A DNA stretch of 64,000 bases from contig JACYXH010000134.1 in the NCBI GenBank assembly GCA_026745465.1, forward strand, positions 124,001-188,000, read 5' to 3'. The position numbers and the translations under genes were made by a program. This document shows, piece after piece, positions 58,326 to 64,000 of this stretch. Each line of letters begins with the position of its first letter. The stretch's first letter is position 1. Below the pieces are notes generated by a model. That model worked only from the letters and a program-made list of their open reading frames with translations. It ran no database searches and was not told where the DNA came from. Source of the stretch: Lota lota. Its lineage: Eukaryota > Chordata > Actinopteri > Gadiformes > Lotidae.

Positions 58326-58598
58326 TTTTAATTGAGGTCACAACAGGGGAAGTTCTAAATCAGGCAGGTATGATTAATAATTTCCTAAAAGGGGAAATGC
58401 ACGTCTTGTCTTGGTGCTTTGCGCCGTGGGCTCATGATGCTTGGCTGTGGGTCTGGTGACGTGGACATCGATGCTATCATAGATGTCTACAACCCTCTCC
58501 TCCCTCTCACTCCAGCTATCCCCCGTTTCCTGCCATGTCCCTGCCTGGGGAGTCCTCACCTTCCTCCCCTTGCTATGGAGGTCCTCTTCCATCTGCAT
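57802..58598 (-). pseudogene. LEC9 module A: E1a, broken TMa, truncated neck exon
   Basis: E1a 58403-58598 is open and in phase. TMa (begins about 58253) has an 11-base deletion inside the membrane segment and has lost both donor sites (GCAG is followed by ACC). The neck exon starts near 57863 and stops at 57802. Confidence 0.6.
58255..58321 (-). repeat. (TG)n microsatellite at the TMa acceptor, LEC9
   Basis: About 67 bases with one CGCG interruption. Confidence 0.95.
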
Positions 58599-58989
58599 AT
58601 TAGTTGAGTGAACACTTTGGTTTCACTCAAAATGATTCAACTTGGTTGAAAGACTAAGTTATTTTAAAGGAAACACAAAACTGCATATGGGAAGTGTCCA
58701 AAGAGGAAGAAAAACCATTTCATAGAAAATAGCATTTATTAACTGTTAAGGTCACCTTTCTCTTGCCCCTTTCAGATGAAAACACATCTATACAAAAGTT
58801 ATCTTTGTTGTTGTTCATAACTACAAATAGATTTAGACGAAGGCTTCAAGATGAGCAAGGCAATTTCTCTGTTTAACTTCTGCTGACATTTACAAAACAT
58901 TGGGCCTGATGATTAGACAGGCGGGATTTTACCAGCAAAAAATAAATAAATTAAAAAAAATAAAAACTGGAAGAGTTCATCTTGAGTGT

Positions 58990-59286
58990 TCAATTAGTGG
59001 GGGGGTTGGGGAGGGGGAGGTGGAGGGGGAGGGTAGTTATGAGGAGAGAAGGGCCCCGGCGGGGGGAGGATAGGGGCAGGGAGGAGGGAGATATGCGTGG
59101 GTATGGTGGCCGGGGTGCTGGTGTTGGAACGGGGCCCAGGGGGATGCATGGGGTCCTGTAGTGATGAGGTGCTGCTCCGCGGGGCCTCGGAGGGAAGGCC
59201 CTGTAGTTTGGCCCTGGTGGCTGCTGGTCCTGCGTCGTAGCGGCCGCGCGATGGGCCTGGTTGCCGTTATCTGGAGGCAGGGCCAA
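58990..59286 (-). pseudogene. Proline-rich fragment P4
   Basis: Upstream of LEC9 E1a on the same strand, as P1 is for LEC2. The first half matches P1, with ACG where P1 has ATG; the second half is shifted by deletions. Ends near ccccccactaattgaacact. Confidence 0.45.
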
Positions 59287-59615
59287 TCACATGCATTAGT
59301 CCTTTACTACGCAAGGGATAACCCATGACGGGCCGTCCCGTTACTGGGAAGGGTACGACAGGGGTGGTAAGCAAGCGCAGCTTCAGCTCATCTGCCCAGT
59401 GGTACATTATTTGGTGGTTTATTCCTTACGTAATGCAGACCCTTGGAATGTTATTTATCGTTTAAAATATAAGAAACAATGGATGCAAAAAATAAGATTT
59501 TTTACAATCGTGATGCAAGAGTTAGTTATTTTTTCTATTTGTGATTTTAAAATGATGTTCTTGTGAAAAAGCTTCAAGGACCTTTCCTTTTTAATCACTA
59601 ACAGCCTAACCCTCG

Positions 59616-60126
59616 TGTCACGATTTGTCTAGTGCAGGACCCCAAAAGCAGACCAGGACGAGGCAAGTTGGAATTTACAAGGTGAGTATTTATTTGGAAA
59701 CTGAATTTCGAATGTTGGTCGTGAGTGGGAGAGGCTGGAGGTTCTTGTGCTGATCCAAAGTGCTGCAGTGAAGTAGACAGCCAGGCAGGTGTGATTGCCA
59801 ATCCAGGTGAGTAACTGTATACAGAGGAGTGAGCGGCAGATTAGCAACAGGCAAGAAGAGACAAAAACAGCAACTACTTTCCAAAACTTGAAGCTTGCTA
59901 CGAGAGCTAAACATACTGGTTACGCTAACGATCTGGCAGGGAATGGATGTGTGGTCATGGCTTAAATAGTGCAGAGGTGATGATCAGGACAAGGTGTGCA
60001 GATTGCAGCAGGTGAACGTAGTTTGAGAATCAGCCGGGATGCGTTCAGGAAACTCAGAAAAATTGGATTTCAGGTTAGAGGAATAAACAAAAGGCAAAAC
60101 AGGCTCAAGGTGCTGGATTCATGACA
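59616..60126. mobile_element. Solo LTR in the LEC9/LEC10 spacer
   Basis: 511 bases from TGTCACGA to TCATGACA with target duplication CCTCG (59611-59615 and 60127-60131). It differs from the other LTRs in the window. Confidence 0.88.
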
Positions 60127-60944
60127 CCTCGAGGACCTATCACAAATTAATGTTGGCTTTTATAAAAAGGAAGACAAAAACAAACTTTTAGTATGTCGAG
60201 GACCAGGACCAGTTATTTGACTGGTCCAATCTTGCTGCCATTTCTGTTCATCTTTGATTATTAGCATATAACCAGTGGTGTAGTGGTGCCTGGAGAAGTG
60301 GCTATACTCTGTGGCTAAGTGGCCCGTCCAGCAAAGTATAAGCACGATGTGTTATAAACATTGACACCTAAGACTACTGTTTCATATTTAAAAAATGGGA
60401 CAGTAGTATTCGGCCATTGTCACTTGCTTGATTTCAGGGAGTAAGGATAATTATTGAAATATCATGAGCCACAGAAGAGGTGGAGATTTTGCAAGCACTG
60501 CTGGTCCACAGACTCTATGGTGAGACATCTAAATAATTATGCATTTTGAGTTAACTATTCCTTATTCATAAATCCATCCATACAGGATGCCTCGAAGCAC
60601 CCGACAGCAACCTGGGTTTTTCAATTGTCATCCTGTATAATTATTCATGTCAACAGGAAACAATCCACGATAGGTCACAATACATGACAGCTGGCCGTCG
60701 TATTATGTGACCCCACTGTAAATGTGAGAAAAAAAAGGCGTCAAACCCCAACCAAATGTTTTCAGGTCATTTTATGCATCTATTGTATGACCTTTTTTTT
60801 ATTTGTTATTTTTATTTTATACAATTAACATTAACACAGGGTTTTTTAGACTGTGGAGCCTGAAGCATGCAGGACAGCAGTGGAGATGATCTCTATCTGT
60901 CTATCAGATATCGATCTCTATCTGACTATTAAACTGTGTGACCA

Positions 60945-61230
60945 CCAGCACATCACCACTACAGGCCCCAGGGCCCCATGCATCCCCCTAGGTTCCTTTT
61001 CCAGTAGCAGCAACGCGTACCTACCTCATTTCTGCCCTCTACCCTCCCCCGCCGGGGCCCTTCTCTCCACATAACTACCCTCTCTACCCTCCTCCTCCTC
61101 ACCACTACTCCTCCTCACCACTCCTCCTCCTTGTACGGCCGTCTCCAGCTCCCCCCACCACCACCTTGACCCCCGGGTCTCCACCCGGGTCTCCACTTCC
61201 CTCCCCTTCCCCCTCCCCCAACCCCCCATT
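60945..61230 (+). pseudogene. Proline-rich fragment P5
   Basis: Internal part of the P1 sequence with indels. The P1 frame is lost. Confidence 0.45.
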
Positions 61231-61375
61231 TTTTGTAAATGTCGGCAGTTCCTCAAATGAAATTACGCTAAATACACTTATTTCTCGATTCTGCTAAGTT
61301 GTACCGAGAAATTGCAGAGCTATTTCTTCCTCTTTGAAGACTTCCCATCTGCTTTTTCTTCACTCATCAACTAAT

Positions 61376-61646
61376 ATGGAAAAGGAAGAGGACCTCCATA
61401 GCAAGTGGAGGAAGGTGAGGACTCTCCAGGCAGGGACATGGCAGGAAATGGGGGATAGTTGGAGTGAGAGGGAGGAGAGGGTTGTGGACATCTATGATAG
61501 CATCGATGCCCACGTCACCGGACCCACAGACCAGCATCATGAGCCCACGGTGCAAAGCACCAAGACAAGACGTGCATTTCCCCTTTTAGTTAATGACTGA
61601 TAATACCTGCCTGATTTAGAACTTCCCCTTGTTGTGATCTCAATTT

Positions 61647-61689
<43 letters not shown>

Positions 61690-63948
61690 TGTGTTCAGCC
61701 CCTGCTAACCCTCAGAATAAGAACCATCTCAACACTGCTGCTTGGTGTGTGGCTCCGCTGTGTCTCCTGAAGCTCGCTGGCCTCGCAGGTCTAGCCGTCC
61801 GCTATGAGTTCCACACAACACACACCATTTGCTTCTTAATGTGTTTATTGAGAATGATCCTGCGTGTGTATGAAGTTAATTCAACAGCATTTGTAATAAG
61901 CACTCAACTCATACCACATTGTGTGTTGCAGTTGATGTTAATCATTGGCACAAGCAAGAGCAACCCCATTGCAAAAAAGTTCTGACAATAATGATTTGCT
62001 TCTATCTCTTCAGTTTGACTTCAGTATTTTGCTATTGATAATCTTTACAGTTAAACATGAGATATTGTCACTCTGACGACATTGTTCATGATTATTTTCT
62101 GACTTCAGATTTCACCGTGACCGGGCTAAATGAAGAACTGCAGAGCGTTTTAGACAACAAGGTGGAAGAGAGGAATCTCTTGCAGAGTGCTTTAAAAAAC
62201 ATGGTGGAAGAGAGGAATCTCTTGCAGAGCAATTTAGACAACATGGTGGAAGAGAGGAATCTCTTGCAGAGCGTTTTAGACAACATGGTGGAAGAGAGGA
62301 ATCGCTTGCAGACTGCTTTCAACACATCGCTGAAGCAGCAGGATGCCTTACTAAAGACCCTGAATGGTGAAGGTATCGCCATCGTTTATTTGTTCGATTT
62401 GTCATCACTTGAGGTGTTGTATGCTACGTTTTTATGTTTTGTTTTTTTGTTGCAGGAAACATCTGCATGTGCTGGCAAAACAACATCTGCAGTTGCTATT
62501 ATAAGTCCCATTCAATGAACAACTGGAATGATAGCAGGAAAGCCTGCAGGGAGAGAGGCTCTGATCTCATTGTTGTAAACAGCAAGGAGGAGCAGGTAGT
62601 GTGCTAGTGTGCTTTTCACATACATGCTTTCATACCATGTACCAAGATCAGCCCAGCATGATTTCTACCATTGGTTGAGAAATCAACCAAAGGTGGTTGA
62701 CATTGGATTGCTGCAATCTTACAACATGAGTTTGAAGTGTCATTTCTGTTTAACAGCGGACAAAAAAAAGAACAAGAGCCTGATTCTTTTTTTTTCATCA
62801 AACATATAAAAAATAGCGATGGCCAGCGGTACAGTGAAGCATCATTATTTTATTTACTTAAACTGTTTTACTTGTTATGCTACCAACATGTCTGTCCATG
62901 ATGGCACCCATTGCACTCCTAGCCGTCCCTCGATGGAGGGAAAAACTCCCTCAATTATCAAGGAAGAAACCATCAGTAGGAACGCAAAACCTCTGTTCCT
63001 TCTCAAGCTTTCTTCCTTGATTATTATGGGAGTTTCTTCTTGCCCTTTGGGGGCTTAGGGTAGGGGGGTTGTATAATAGTGGCCTGTGAAACCCTTTGAG
63101 ACTCACTGCCATTAAGGGAAATCCAAATAAAACCGACTTGTACAAATGAGAAGTCGTATTTTAAACAATTCATTAGAAAATATGCATCAGGATTAAAAGG
63201 ACTCTTAAGCCCCTTTCACACATACAGTCTATCCCAGAAATGTTCCAGAACATTTCTTGCATGGGGTCATGTGTGAATGCGAACGGTTGATTTTCCAGGA
63301 AATCTGCACGGCCGAGTTCCCTGCTCAAGGCCTAGTAACGTTTCCGGATCACTGCCTGTACGGCTGTGTTGAGGATTAAAGCAGTAACATTTCCGGCAGA
63401 GGCACGTAAAGGGTTGCGTCCATTTATTATAAGGCTCTTTCACGTGGAAAGAGCAAACCAATCACTAGAATTGTTTGCAAACAAGCTCCTTTTGTTAAGA
63501 ACGGCTTGAAACTGGATTTATTCCAAAATAAGTCTGCTCCTCTCAGTCCGCCTTTAATTTGGTGGGTGTCTTCCATAAGTGTTGCATTACCGCCATCTGC
63601 TGGTTCATTCCGGTATTGCTATGCCATGTGTTGAATAATGTAGCAGCATGTGTGAATAGTGAAAAAAACGACCAGTAAAAGAAAGTGTTATCCCAGTAAT
63701 TTATCAGGAACAAAAAGTTACTAGAGTTCTAAGATGTATGGGCTGAAATAACTATGATCATCTTTTATCAACCTAAATTCTCCATCCATTGTTTCTATTG
63801 CAGTGATTTCTAGACAGATCTTCTGTATATTCATATCCCTTTCATTGCTGTTCCAGGATATTGTCCCTGTGGGCTTTTGGCTGGGTTTAACCGATGCAGA
63901 AGTAGAAGGGACCTGGAAGTGGGTGGATGGAACTCCCCTGACTACAGC
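61376..63948 (+). CDS. LEC10: type A C-type lectin receptor, cut by the window end
   Basis: Exons in the window: E1a 61376-61571 (begins MEKEEDLHSKW), TMa 61699-61788, neck 62109-62366 with four VEERN repeats, CRD1 62456-62595, CRD2 63857-63948. All open and phase-compatible. The GTGAGT donor used by LEC2 and LEC8 for TMa reads ATGAGT here, so splicing must rely on GCAG|GT at 61788, which keeps the phase. The neck acceptor is CTTCAG before ATTTCACC. CRD3, and therefore the EPN or QPD motif, lies beyond position 64000. Confidence 0.75.
61649..61697 (+). repeat. (TG)n microsatellite at the TMa acceptor, LEC10
   Basis: About 49 bases; the acceptor reads TTCAG in place of TGCAG. Confidence 0.95.
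62941..63036 (+). repeat. Intronic hairpin repeat, LEC10
   Basis: Same hairpin as 16591-16688, inside the SINE-like block 62815-63140. Confidence 0.55.
63205..63460 (+). repeat. Intronic MITE-like repeat, LEC10
   Basis: Starts agcccctttcacacataca as in the sister genes. Confidence 0.45.
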
Positions 63949-64000
63949 GTAAGACTTTGGTCTGTTTGAACACACCAGATGACTCGGTGCAGTCCATTTC

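Larger units (their letters stand above)
59287..61375. other. Head-to-head spacer between LEC9 and LEC10
   Basis: Inverted AT-rich flank (to about 60580) interrupted by a solo LTR, then about 60590-60720 shared with 12990-13110, then AT-rich unique sequence, then a decayed proline-rich copy (60945-61230) and the LEC10 promoter flank with an ETS-like site at 61324-61335. Confidence 0.45.

Overview
The window looks like vertebrate nuclear DNA, most probably from a ray-finned (teleost) fish. The genes are split into short exons with canonical splice signals, (TG)n microsatellites are long, and Ty3/gypsy LTR retrotransposons of the kinds common in fish are present. The species cannot be told from the sequence alone. 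No rRNA, tRNA, CRISPR array or bacterial-type gene was seen.

The host content is one gene family: a cluster of type II membrane C-type lectin receptors resembling CD209/CLEC4. I number ten units LEC1 to LEC10 from left to right. A full gene has six coding exons: a cytoplasmic exon, a transmembrane exon, a coiled-coil neck exon made of a 14-residue repeat, and three exons for one C-type lectin domain (CRD1, CRD2, CRD3). Two unrelated 5' modules exist. Module A has exon E1a (starts [10 protein letters not shown]) plus a transmembrane exon TMa that follows a (TG)n tract. Module B has E1b (starts MAHRSDEIEM) plus transmembrane exon E2b. Type A genes (LEC3, LEC8, LEC10) run from A directly into the neck and lectin domain. 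Type B units carry a complete or decayed A module about 1.9 kb upstream of B.

Layout: LEC1 (+, only the 3' end, 1-870); LEC2 (+, broken, 3768-6943); LEC3 (-, broken type A, 8644-11796); LEC4 (+, frameshifted type B, 13191-18179); an LTR element with identical LTRs (18304-23658); LEC5 (-, intact type B, 26911-32144); a deleted LTR element fused to LEC6 (32666-37226); LEC7 (+, truncated, 38365-40427); LEC8 (+, intact type A, 40849-48991, with a whole LTR element in one intron); LEC9 (-, intact type B, 53593-58598); LEC10 (+, type A, 61376 to beyond the window). Orientation flips repeatedly, so units lie head-to-head and tail-to-tail and their flanks form large inverted repeats. Three solo LTRs with perfect 5-bp target duplications also occur.

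Functionally the array looks like a fast-evolving set of glycan receptors. Their lectin domains carry either the mannose-type EPN motif (LEC5, LEC9) or the galactose-type QPD motif (LEC1, LEC3, LEC4, LEC8). Neck length varies from one to seven repeats, and the cytoplasmic/transmembrane part can come from module A or B. The most unusual locus is LEC6. There the B-module exons run, in the correct splice phase, into a truncated retrotransposon pol reading frame and could encode a membrane-anchored lectin-tail/reverse-transcriptase fusion.

Exon boundaries were read by eye from splice signals and phase. No search or alignment program was run.
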